A stretch of DNA of 25,071 nucleotides, from NCBI GenBank assembly GCA_003343605.1, contig QAKW01000038.1, positions 1-25,071 of the forward strand, given 5' to 3'. Shown here in pieces: positions 1-7,177 of the stretch (position 1 is its first letter; each line of letters begins with the position of its first letter). The DNA is from Clostridiales bacterium (GTDB lineage Bacteria > Bacillota > Clostridia > Oscillospirales > QAKW01). The position numbers and the translations under genes are program-made. The notes under the pieces were generated by a model. It saw only the letters and a program-made list of their open reading frames with translations. It was not told where the DNA came from and did not search any database.

Positions 1-769
1 TTTTCATCCCTCCCGTAAAAAGAGTCCCTGCCGGTTTCCCTTCAAAAATATTATATAACACATCCGGATCAGCGCCATTGGCAATGACGGTTGCAATCTG
101 TTCCTGCTGGCAAAGCCAGGCCGCATGGAGCTTGGTTGCCATCCCCCCGGTTCCCAGCGAAGAGCCTCTGCCTCCGGCGCGGGCCATCAGTTCTGGTGTG
201 ATTTCCTCCACAACCGGGATCCGTTTTGCCTTTTGATCCTGCCGGGGATCTGCGGTATAAAGCCCATCGATATCCGTAAGCAGGATCAACAGCTCTGCCC
301 GCGCCCCCCGGGCAACGATCGCAGCCAGCGTATCATTATCGCCAACTGTAATCTCTTCGGTGGAAACTGTATCGTTTTCATTGATTACAGGCAAAACACC
401 CAATTCCAGCAATCGCCGGATGGTATTCTGAAAATTTTCATACCGCTGCGGATTATTCATATCCTCCCCGGTCAGCAGAATCTGCGCAACCGTATGGCCG
501 TATTCTGAAAAAAGCCGGTCGTAGGTATACATCAGCTCACATTGCCCCACCGCTGCAGCCGCCTGCTTGGTAGGCATATCCTGCGGGCGTTCTTTGAGCG
601 AAAGCTTTCCGACGCCCATTCCGATTGCGCCGGAGGAAACCAGTACCAGCTCATGCCCCGCATTTTTCAAATCACTCATCACCCGGCAAAGATTTTCAAT
701 ATGCCGGATGTTCAGATGCCCTGTCTGATGGGTCAGTGTAGACGTTCCCACCTTTACCACAACGCGCAT
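1..769 (-). CDS. proB: Glutamate 5-kinase, C-terminus cut by window edge
   Basis: Phosphorylates glutamate to glutamyl-5-phosphate, the first step of proline synthesis in the cytoplasm. The reading frame is open from the ATG at 769 to the window edge (256 full codons). Visible amino-acid-kinase motifs in order are VKVGTSTLT near residue 6, VSSGAIGMG near 44, PVINENDTV, VGDNDTLAA, LTDIDGLYTADPR and GSSLGTGGMATK near 205-220. These match ProB rather than other amino-acid kinases. The start is set by AGGAGG eight bases upstream. The kinase domain is essentially complete; whether a C-terminal PUA domain follows cannot be seen. It lies 28 bases downstream of the activase-like gene on the same strand with no terminator between, so the three genes are probably cotranscribed. 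proA would be expected next, outside the window. Confidence 0.95.
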   Translation of the reverse strand, partial: MRVVVKVGTSTLTHQTGHLNIRHIENLCRVMSDLKNAGHELVLVSSGAIGMGVGKLSLKERPQDMPTKQAAAAVGQCELMYTYDRLFSEYGHTVAQILLTGEDMNNPQRYENFQNTIRRLLELGVLPVINENDTVSTEEITVGDNDTLAAIVARGARAELLILLTDIDGLYTADPRQDQKAKRIPVVEEITPELMARAGGRGSSLGTGGMATKLHAAWLCQQEQIATVIANGADPDVLYNIFEGKPAGTLFTGGMK

Positions 770-797
770 CGCCACTTCCTCCTATTTCTTTATCAAG

Positions 798-2087
798 TTA
801 TCCTACAAACGCCTCTTCCTGCACCGGGCGAGCCTCTACGGCATCCGCCCGCGAGGCGGCATTTGCCAGCATCAGCTTCAAGCGGTTCTCCTGATTTACC
901 TTTGTGGCGCCTGCATCGTAATCAATGGCCACGATATTCACATCAGGATTCATCTCCTTGATCGGCTTCATCATCCCCTTGCCACAGATATGATTCGGCA
1001 GGCAGCCGAACGGCTGCGTACAAACAATGTTTTTCACTCCGCAGGCGGCAAGCTCCAGCATCTCCGCTGTCAGCAGCCAGCCCTCACCCATCTTCACGCC
1101 GAGGTCAATCGTGCCCCGCGCCATTTCCACCGTTTTTTCAAACGGGGTGGGCGGTGTAAAATGCCCTTCTTCCCGCATAATCGCAATCAGATCGTTTTTC
1201 TTGCGGCAGAGGAACCGGTAAGCAATTTTACTGCCCTGATATTTCCAGAAGCCCTGATGATACAGGCGGTAATCAATCAGGCCATTGTAAACGCAATATA
1301 AAATAAAATCCAGCAGGCCCGGCACAACGGTTTCAGCCCCCTCGCGCACCAAAAACCGTTCCAGGTCATTATTGCCCAGCGGCGAATATTTCACAAAAAT
1401 CTCGCCAACAACGCCAACCTTGATGGCCTTGCGGGGCTGTTTTTCAATAGCGGCAAAGTCGCTGAGGATCCGGCGGTAATTTGCCCGCACTTTACGGTAA
1501 GAGATGCGTTTCCCCTGGCCGATCTCCCCGGCCAGGCGCGTGCACCAGCGTTCCGCGGCCGCTTCGGCTTCGCCGGGATGAATTTCATAGGGCCGCGTCT
1601 GATTCACAAGGCTCATCAGCAGATCGCCATAGGTAATGGCGTAAAGCATGCCGTGCAGCTTGGGGAGCGACAGGGTAAACCCCGGATGCCGTTCGATTCC
1701 GGCCAGGCTGAAGGAAATCACCGGCACGTATTCATAGCCTGCTTTTTTAAGCGCTTTGCGCAGCAGCGAAATATAATTGGAAGCCCGGCAGCCGCCGCCG
1801 GTTTGAAAAAGAACCAGCGCGCATTTATGCGGATCGTATTCGCCGCTCTGCAGAGCATCTATAAATTGACCGATTACCAGAATCGCCGGGTAGCAGGTAT
1901 CGTTATGTACATATTTCAGCCCGGTTTCGGTAATGGCGGGTCCGCTTTTTTCCAGCAGCTCCATCTTATATCCATAGGTTTGAAGCACGCTGATAATCAG
2001 CTTGAAATGCATTGGGAGCATGGTGGGAATCAGCAGGGTATAATCTTTTTTCATCTCCTTGGTAAAGGGGATATAGTATTGTTCCAT
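798..2087 (-). CDS. 2-hydroxyacyl-CoA dehydratase-like protein, partner or C-terminal half of the activase
   Basis: 429 residues, resembling the C-terminal third of the very large (about 1400-residue) clostridial 'acyl-CoA dehydratase activase-related' proteins, related to the HgdB-type dehydratase subunit. Conserved cysteines are visible: C65 in NDTCYPA, C100 in GGGCRAS, and C356, C362 and C368 in a segment reading CTQPFGCLPNHICGKG, followed by AIDYDAGATKVNQEN near 387-401. Such cysteines fit iron-sulfur cluster binding, which is inference here. No signal peptide or membrane segment. The ATG follows the TGA of the upstream gene with no intervening base and in the same frame. An AAGGAAG ribosome binding site ends about 9 bases before the ATG, so it can be translated separately. 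The substrate is unknown; no classical hgdAB pair is in the window. Confidence 0.8.
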   Translation of the reverse strand: MEQYYIPFTKEMKKDYTLLIPTMLPMHFKLIISVLQTYGYKMELLEKSGPAITETGLKYVHNDTCYPAILVIGQFIDALQSGEYDPHKCALVLFQTGGGCRASNYISLLRKALKKAGYEYVPVISFSLAGIERHPGFTLSLPKLHGMLYAITYGDLLMSLVNQTRPYEIHPGEAEAAAERWCTRLAGEIGQGKRISYRKVRANYRRILSDFAAIEKQPRKAIKVGVVGEIFVKYSPLGNNDLERFLVREGAETVVPGLLDFILYCVYNGLIDYRLYHQGFWKYQGSKIAYRFLCRKKNDLIAIMREEGHFTPPTPFEKTVEMARGTIDLGVKMGEGWLLTAEMLELAACGVKNIVCTQPFGCLPNHICGKGMMKPIKEMNPDVNIVAIDYDAGATKVNQENRLKLMLANAASRADAVEARPVQEEAFVG

Positions 2088-5021
2088 TCAGTGTTCTTCC
2101 TTTTCTTCCAGCGCGCCGAGCAGGCTTCTCAGCCGGATCTTCACCGCGCCCAGATTCGTAATTTCATCAATTTTGATCTGCGTATAATATTTACCGGCGC
2201 GCTCCAGGATAGAGCGGACTTCATCGGTTGTAATCGCATCGACCCCACAGCCGAAGGAAACCAGCTGCACCAATTCGGTATCGGGATGCTCCGCAGCATA
2301 GCGTGCCGCCCGGTAGAGGCGGGCGTGATAAGTCCACTGGTTGAGCACCTCTACCCGCTGAGATTTCGCCAGGTGAAAAACACTGTCTTCACTCACAACA
2401 ACAAATCCCAATGAAGTCGCCAGCTTATCGATTCCATGCCCGATCTCCGCATCGATATGATAGGGGCGGCCGGCCAGAATCATAATCCGCTTTCCCTGCT
2501 CCCGGGCCAAGCGAAGTGCCCGCTCTCCCTCTCTTTTTACCGCGGCCATATAATCCTGATAGGCACGCATTCCCGCATCCACGGCCTTTTTCACCTCCCG
2601 CAGGGTCAGGCCGGGGAAATAGCCGCCAAGATAATGGAAAAGCTCGTTTGCCAGCTCACGCGGATGATTGATATTCAGATAGGGATAGAGAAATTTTGTT
2701 CCACTCAGATCTTCCATATTGCCGTGGAGCAGCTCGGAGTAATAAGCAACTACCGGACAATTATAGTGATTATCCGAGTCTTTTTCATCAAAATTATAAG
2801 TCAGGCAGGGATAAAAAATGCCATCGACTCCGGCCTCCAGCAATTCCGTAATATGGCCGTGCATAATCTTTGCGGGATAGCAGGCCGTATCGGAAGGAAT
2901 GGAAAATTGCCCTTTTTCATAAGTGCGCCGGGTCGACATGCCGGATACGCGAACCGTAAAGCCCAGCGAGGTGAAAAACGCATGCCAAAGCGGCAGTAGT
3001 TCATACATTCCCAATGCCAGCGGCAGGCCGATCACACCCCGCGCCCCCTCCTTAGAGGGAAGCGCCATCAGATAATCGCGTTTAAAGGCGTAAAGATCCG
3101 GCAGTGAAGGGCCTGTTGCTTCTCCAAGCCCCAGCCCCTTCTCACACTGATTGCCGGAGATATAGCGTTTGCCGCCCTCAAAATAATTGATCGTAAGATG
3201 GCAATGGTTGGTGCACCCGCGGCAGACGGCGGATTTTGCCGTGTGGGTAAAGCCGGCAAGCGCCTGTGCGCTGATCAGCGTTGACCGGCTGCTCTTTCTG
3301 GCGTAAAGCGCCGCGCCGTAAGCGCCCATCAGCCCTGCGATAGAAGGCCGGATCACCGGATGGCCAAGCTCCCGCTCAAAGGCGCGTAAAACCGCGTCGT
3401 TATAAAACGTTCCGCCCTGCACAACAATATTGCGCCCCAGTTCCTCCGCGCTTCCCGCCCGGATCACCTTATAAATTGCATTTTTAACAACGCTGATGGA
3501 AAGCCCGGCGGAAATATCTTCTACAGTGGCACCATCTTTCTGCGATTGTTTTACAGAGGAGTTCATAAAGACCGTGCACCGGCTGCCCAAATTCACCGGT
3601 GCCTTGCCCAACAGCCCCCGCTGGGCAAATTCCTCAATGGAATAGCCCATCGCTTTGGCAAAGGTTTCCAGAAAGGAGCCACAGCCGGATGAGCAGGCCT
3701 CATTGAGCATTATACTGTCAATCGCGCCGTTTACAATTTTAAAGCATTTAATATCCTGCCCGCCGATATCCAGAATAAAATCAACATCCGGCTGAAAGTA
3801 TTTTGCGGCGGTATAATGGGCGATCGTCTCAACCAGCCCATAATCCACCGAAAAGGCATTCTTAATCAGCTCTTCCCCATAGCCGGTTACCGCACTGCCG
3901 GCGATGGTTACCCGGTCGCCGAGCAGATCATAGATCCGCATAAGCTGCTCTTTCACGATCTCCACGGGATTCCCCTGATTGGAGGCATAATAAGAATACA
4001 GCAGCTCGTTATTCTCGGAAAGCAGCGCCAGCTTGGTGGTGGTGGAACCGCAGTCGATGCCAAGCCAGGCGTTTCCGCAATAGGTCTCTACCGGGGTGCT
4101 TTTCACCGATGCGCGCTGATGGCGGGCAAGAAAATCCTGATATTCCGCATCGGATTCAAAGAGGGGCTTCAGCCGGTCCTGCAGGCGGACCTTTCCCCTG
4201 GAGGCCTCCACGCGTGCCTGCAGGGCATCGATGGAAAAATGCTCCTTTTGTTTTTCTGCATACATAGAGGCGCCATAGGCGACCGCAAACCGCCCGTATT
4301 CCGGAAAAACCGCGTCGTTTTCCGAAAGCTTCAGCGTCTCAATAAAGCGCCGGCGCAGCCCCTTGCAATAATAGAGCGGGCCGCCAAGAAAAAGGACCCG
4401 GCCGTGGATCCGCCTGCCCTGAGCCAGCCCCGCGATCGTCTGATTCACAACCGCCTGATAGATGCTGGCCGCAACATCCTCTTTCCGGGCGCCCTGATTG
4501 AGCAGTGGCTGAATATCCGTTTTTGCAAATACGCCGCAGCGCGATGCGATTGGATAAATCCGGGTACAGCCCTCGCTCAGAGCATCCAGTTCATCTACCG
4601 TAATATTCAGCAGCGTTGCCATCTGATCGATGAACGCACCGGTTCCGCCGGCACAGCTTCCGTTCATCCGCTCGTCGATTCCGCCGTCGAAAAAAATAAT
4701 TTTCGCGTCTTCGCCGCCCAGCTCAATCACGCAGGTCGTTTCCGGCTCCAGCTTCCGCACTACCTCTCCGGTGGCGAAAACCTCCTGAATAAAGGGTGCT
4801 TCCATCGCTTCCGCCAATCCCAGCCCCGCCGAGCCGGAAATGGCAAATGCCACCTCCCGGTCGCCTACATAGGGCCGCAGCCGCTCGAGCAATTCCGCCG
4901 TTTTTTCTCTCACCTGAGAAAAATGACGCTCATAACAATCGAAAAGAACCTGCTCTCCATCCCTTAAAACAACTTTTGCCGTGGTAGAGCCGATATCAAT
5001 TCCTAAAAATAAAGTCTCCAT
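2088..5021 (-). CDS. Acyl-CoA dehydratase activase, tandem BadF/BadG/BcrA/BcrD ATPase domains plus DUF2229-like region
   Basis: 977 residues. Family members (HgdC type) are ASKHA-fold ATPases whose dimer holds a [4Fe-4S] cluster and drives an electron into a 2-hydroxyacyl-CoA dehydratase. Two ATPase domains are visible. Domain 1 (about 1-260) has GIDIGSTTAK at 7-16, cluster cysteine C123 in GSCAGGTGAF and C162 in SRCGVFAKTDIQ. Domain 2 (about 318-575) has GIDCGSTTTK at 321-330, C443/C447 in EACSSGCGSF and C482 in SRCTVF. A cysteine group C600, C603, C607, C626 follows, then a DUF2229-like region from about 660 with CYPAKIMHGHI at 714-724. The start METLFLGIDIGSTT fits the family. The ribosome binding site is odd: GGAGG lies 15 bases upstream and AAAGG only 2 bases upstream. 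A consensus promoter is about 95 bases upstream. The physiological dehydratase is unknown. Confidence 0.88.
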   Translation of the reverse strand: METLFLGIDIGSTTAKVVLRDGEQVLFDCYERHFSQVREKTAELLERLRPYVGDREVAFAISGSAGLGLAEAMEAPFIQEVFATGEVVRKLEPETTCVIELGGEDAKIIFFDGGIDERMNGSCAGGTGAFIDQMATLLNITVDELDALSEGCTRIYPIASRCGVFAKTDIQPLLNQGARKEDVAASIYQAVVNQTIAGLAQGRRIHGRVLFLGGPLYYCKGLRRRFIETLKLSENDAVFPEYGRFAVAYGASMYAEKQKEHFSIDALQARVEASRGKVRLQDRLKPLFESDAEYQDFLARHQRASVKSTPVETYCGNAWLGIDCGSTTTKLALLSENNELLYSYYASNQGNPVEIVKEQLMRIYDLLGDRVTIAGSAVTGYGEELIKNAFSVDYGLVETIAHYTAAKYFQPDVDFILDIGGQDIKCFKIVNGAIDSIMLNEACSSGCGSFLETFAKAMGYSIEEFAQRGLLGKAPVNLGSRCTVFMNSSVKQSQKDGATVEDISAGLSISVVKNAIYKVIRAGSAEELGRNIVVQGGTFYNDAVLRAFERELGHPVIRPSIAGLMGAYGAALYARKSSRSTLISAQALAGFTHTAKSAVCRGCTNHCHLTINYFEGGKRYISGNQCEKGLGLGEATGPSLPDLYAFKRDYLMALPSKEGARGVIGLPLALGMYELLPLWHAFFTSLGFTVRVSGMSTRRTYEKGQFSIPSDTACYPAKIMHGHITELLEAGVDGIFYPCLTYNFDEKDSDNHYNCPVVAYYSELLHGNMEDLSGTKFLYPYLNINHPRELANELFHYLGGYFPGLTLREVKKAVDAGMRAYQDYMAAVKREGERALRLAREQGKRIMILAGRPYHIDAEIGHGIDKLATSLGFVVVSEDSVFHLAKSQRVEVLNQWTYHARLYRAARYAAEHPDTELVQLVSFGCGVDAITTDEVRSILERAGKYYTQIKIDEITNLGAVKIRLRSLLGALEEKEEH

Positions 5022-5121
5022 TACCTTTCGGGAAATCCTCCGTTTCCAAACCGATTCAAAAAGGGGCCGCGGATGTAAAACCTTTCGACCCGCTCAAAAA
5101 TAGTTATAGTTAAACATTTTT

Positions 5122-5150
5122 ATTATACTTGATTTTTCGTTTGTTTGCAA
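5122..5150 (-). promoter_or_regulatory. Promoter of the activase-proB unit
   Basis: On the minus strand a -35 TTGCAA (5150-5145) and a perfect -10 TATAAT (5127-5122) are separated by 17 bases. Transcription would begin near 5115, leaving a leader of about 95 bases before the ATG at 5021. I see no convincing riboswitch or attenuator in that leader. Confidence 0.75.
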
Positions 5151-5234
5151 TGGCTGTTTTCGTTAATTTTTCTTCATCCAGCACGCAAAAGTATGGGAAT
5201 CTTCCTCAAAGACAAGCCCCCAACGGCAACCCAT

Positions 5235-5273
5235 AAAAAAAGGACAGGCGATTATGGATCACCTGCCCTTTTT
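5235..5273 (-). terminator. Rho-independent terminator after the 119-residue ORF
   Basis: Arms AAAGGACAGG and CCTGCCCTTT pair with one A-C mismatch around a loop of about 14 bases. Seven As on one side and five Ts on the other give a U-tract in both directions, but the minus-strand gene ending at 5319 is the only gene pointing into it. Confidence 0.7.
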
Positions 5274-5318
5274 CAAATCTTTACCCCCATGTCGCAGACG
5301 GTAAAAATGCTGTTGTAA

Positions 5319-5678
5319 TCACACCCCGGCACATCCGCGGTTTTCTTTACCCGAAATTGCCTTCAGATTATGCCGGAACCGGTCGATCAGCGTTGCGGCC
5401 GGTATTTCGGCCAGGCATTCTTTTTCAGTTCTTTCAATTGCCCATTCAACCTCCCTGTTTGTCCAGTTCATATTGATTACCAGATAGAGAACCGTCAGCA
5501 GCTTCTGGTGATAGAGCTCCTCGACCAGCCCGGCAACGTATTCCGCCGTAATGTCACAGCTTTCAGGGTTACAGATTCTGTTCCAGTCTTTCTGATGATC
5601 CGCAGACCATGCAATCAACTGACGCAGCTCCTGCTCCCGCTCGTGTAGATTGAAATCGTCTTTTGAAATTTTGCTCAT
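5319..5678 (-). CDS. Small soluble protein of unknown function
   Basis: 119 residues. I do not recognise the family. The sequence is highly charged and probably helical throughout, with no signal peptide or membrane segment, and three cysteines (in RICNPESCD and at the C-terminus in NRGCAGV). The start MSKISKDDFNLHERE is backed by GAGGAG about 8 bases upstream. It is a single-gene unit between the tRNA terminator upstream and its own terminator at 5235-5273. Codon use and GC resemble the flanking core genes, so it is likely a resident gene. Confidence 0.7.
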   Translation of the reverse strand: MSKISKDDFNLHEREQELRQLIAWSADHQKDWNRICNPESCDITAEYVAGLVEELYHQKLLTVLYLVINMNWTNREVEWAIERTEKECLAEIPAATLIDRFRHNLKAISGKENRGCAGV

Positions 5679-5734
5679 TTTTCTTTTCTCCTCATCTATA
5701 AACTTCCTGAAATGGCTTATAAAGCCTCCATTTC

Positions 5735-5766
5735 ATTGTATCATAGATGCCCTCGCCCGATGTCAG
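5735..5766 (-). promoter_or_regulatory. Weak candidate promoter of the 119-residue ORF
   Basis: Minus-strand CTGACA (5766-5761) precedes overlapping -10 candidates TATGAT (5745-5740, 15-base spacing) and TGATACAAT (TACAAT at 5740-5735, an extended -10). Neither spacing is ideal, but some promoter is needed between the tRNA terminator and this gene. Confidence 0.35.
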
Positions 5767-5772
5767 GCACGC

Positions 5773-5805
5773 AAAAAAGCCGCCCGGGAGGATCCCGGGC
5801 GGCTT
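5773..5805 (-). terminator. Terminator of tRNA-Thr
   Basis: A perfect 12-bp stem, AAGCCGCCCGGG (5777-5788) against CCCGGGCGGCTT (5794-5805), with a five-base loop, followed on the minus strand by a run of Ts. It lies 23 bases beyond the tRNA 3' end. Confidence 0.9.
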
Positions 5806-5827
5806 CTCCGCGGCTTTCGCCACGGCG

Positions 5828-5903
5828 TGGAGCTGTTGATCAGAATCGAACTGACGACCTCATCCTTACCAAGGATGCACTCTACCGACTGAGCTACAAC
5901 AGC
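5828..5903 (-). tRNA. tRNA-Thr, anticodon GGT
   Basis: 76 bases read on the minus strand. The acceptor stem GCTGTTG pairs with CAACAGC, followed by discriminator T and an encoded CCA. The D-arm has TAGCTCAGTCGGTAGAG, and the anticodon stem CATCC/GGATG encloses the loop TTGGTAA, giving anticodon GGT (threonine ACC/ACU codons). The T-arm holds GTTCGATTC. It has its own promoter upstream and a strong terminator downstream, so it is a monocistronic tRNA gene. Confidence 0.97.
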
Positions 5904-5928
5904 ATCTGTGAAAAATAATCGCTTCATT

Positions 5929-5957
5929 ATTATAGCGAAAAGAAGACCATTTGTAAA
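5929..5957 (-). promoter_or_regulatory. tRNA-Thr promoter
   Basis: Minus-strand -35 TTTACA (5957-5952) and perfect -10 TATAAT (5934-5929) with 17-base spacing, about 25 bases before the mature tRNA 5' end. Confidence 0.85.
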
Positions 5958-5979
5958 GAGTTTTTTAAAATTTTCATCG

Positions 5980-6012
5980 AAAAAACCCGCCGCCTGAAGA
6001 TCAGGCGGCGGG
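5980..6012 (-). terminator. Terminator of the Re-citrate synthase/acn/icd operon
   Basis: A 12-bp perfect GC-rich stem CCCGCCGCCTGA (5986-5997) / TCAGGCGGCGGG (6001-6012) with a three-base loop, followed on the minus strand by six Ts. It lies 13 bases past the icd stop codon and closes the four-gene operon. Confidence 0.92.
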
Positions 6013-6025
6013 GAACGGAAAATTT

Positions 6026-7174
6026 TCAGAGCTTTGCAATGGTTTCCATCACATAATCAGCAAATTCTTTACAGGAAGCGCCGCCGGCCCGGCCGGTAAT
6101 CACCAGCCGCCGCTCGGTTTCATTGCAGATGGAAAGCGCCTGCTCCAGCCGGGCAGCCTCCTCTGCGCGGGCAATATGCCGCAGCAGCATGGCACAGGCT
6201 TTCAGAATACTGGAGGGATTGGCATATTCTCCGCGGCCCATTTCGATCATACGCGGAGCGGAGCCGTGGATCGCTTCAAACATCGCGTAGCGGTCACCCA
6301 CATTTGCGCTGCCCGCGGTGCCAACGCCGCCCTGAATTTGCGCCGCTTCATCGGTTATGATATCCCCATAAAGATTCGGGAGCACAAAAACCTGATATTG
6401 CGTCCGGCGAGCCTCATTGAGCAGGTTGGCCGACATAATGTCAATATACCAATCTTCGGCGGTAATGCCGGGATAATCCGCCGCCACTTCATGGCAGAGC
6501 GCGGAGAAGCTGCCGTCGGTCTTTTTCATGATATTGGCCTTGGTTACAATGGCAACGTTGGTCTTTCCATTATTTTTCGCATATTCAAAGGCCGCGCGGG
6601 CAATCCGCCGGGTTCCGGCCTGGGTGGTCACCTTAAAATCCATCGCCAGCTTGCCGGGGATCTCGATGCCCCGGCTGCCCAGCACATATTCACCTTCGCT
6701 GTTTTCCCGGTAGAAAATCCAATCAATTCCCAGCTCCGGCACGCAGACTGGGCGTACATTCGCATAGAGATCCAGCTCCCGCCGCATTGCAACGTTCGCA
6801 CTCTCCAGTGAGCCGCCGTGGGGCGTAGTGGTAGGGCCTTTAAGGATCACATCGCAGGCTTTGAGCGCCTCCAGCGTATCTTCGGGAATGGCTCTGCCAA
6901 CGGCCGTACGCTTTTCAATGGTCAGCCCCTCGATTTCCCGAATTTCAATTTTACCCGCGGCAATTTCGTCCTTCAGCAGAAAATCCAGCACCCGCCGGCC
7001 TTCCCGCACGATGATCGGGCCGATGCCATCACCGCCGCAAACACCGATAATAATTTTTTCCATCTTGGTAAAATCTTTTGCAACCGCGCCGGCTTCCATC
7101 CGGTTCTGGCGCTCCAGCTGTTCTGTGAGCAGCTGGCGGAATTGTGTGACTGCCTTTTCAATATATTGCTCCAT
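6026..7174 (-). CDS. icd: Isocitrate dehydrogenase (isocitrate/isopropylmalate dehydrogenase family), probably NAD-dependent
   Basis: 382 residues. Oxidatively decarboxylates isocitrate to 2-oxoglutarate. Motifs visible: GDGIGP at 48-53; LKGPTTTP at 111-118, where isopropylmalate dehydrogenases differ; substrate-loop S122 with R131, R132 and LYANVRP at 136-142; YRENSEGEY at 155-163; the metal-binding stretch NLYGDIITDEAAQ at 267-279; and AIHGSAP at 301-307. NAD rather than NADP use is inferred from the family. The start at 7174 gives a 37-residue N-terminal extension before the core MEKIIIGVCGGDGIGP; it is favoured because AGGAG sits 7 bases upstream, while the internal ATG at 7063 has no binding site. 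Only three bases separate it from the aconitase stop, so translation is probably coupled. Homoisocitrate dehydrogenase is possible but less likely given the neighbours. Confidence 0.9.
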   Translation of the reverse strand: MEQYIEKAVTQFRQLLTEQLERQNRMEAGAVAKDFTKMEKIIIGVCGGDGIGPIIVREGRRVLDFLLKDEIAAGKIEIREIEGLTIEKRTAVGRAIPEDTLEALKACDVILKGPTTTPHGGSLESANVAMRRELDLYANVRPVCVPELGIDWIFYRENSEGEYVLGSRGIEIPGKLAMDFKVTTQAGTRRIARAAFEYAKNNGKTNVAIVTKANIMKKTDGSFSALCHEVAADYPGITAEDWYIDIMSANLLNEARRTQYQVFVLPNLYGDIITDEAAQIQGGVGTAGSANVGDRYAMFEAIHGSAPRMIEMGRGEYANPSSILKACAMLLRHIARAEEAARLEQALSICNETERRLVITGRAGGASCKEFADYVMETIAKL

Positions 7175-7177
7175 TTT

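Noticed and set aside
2050..2090. TGA at 2088-2090 as selenocysteine, with a small hairpin (ATCCCCTT/AAGGAGAT, loop TACC) about 15 bases downstream
   Set aside because: The codon falls in a charged linker where no catalytic residue is expected, the hairpin is short with a mismatch, and a ribosome binding site plus ATG explain the junction more simply.
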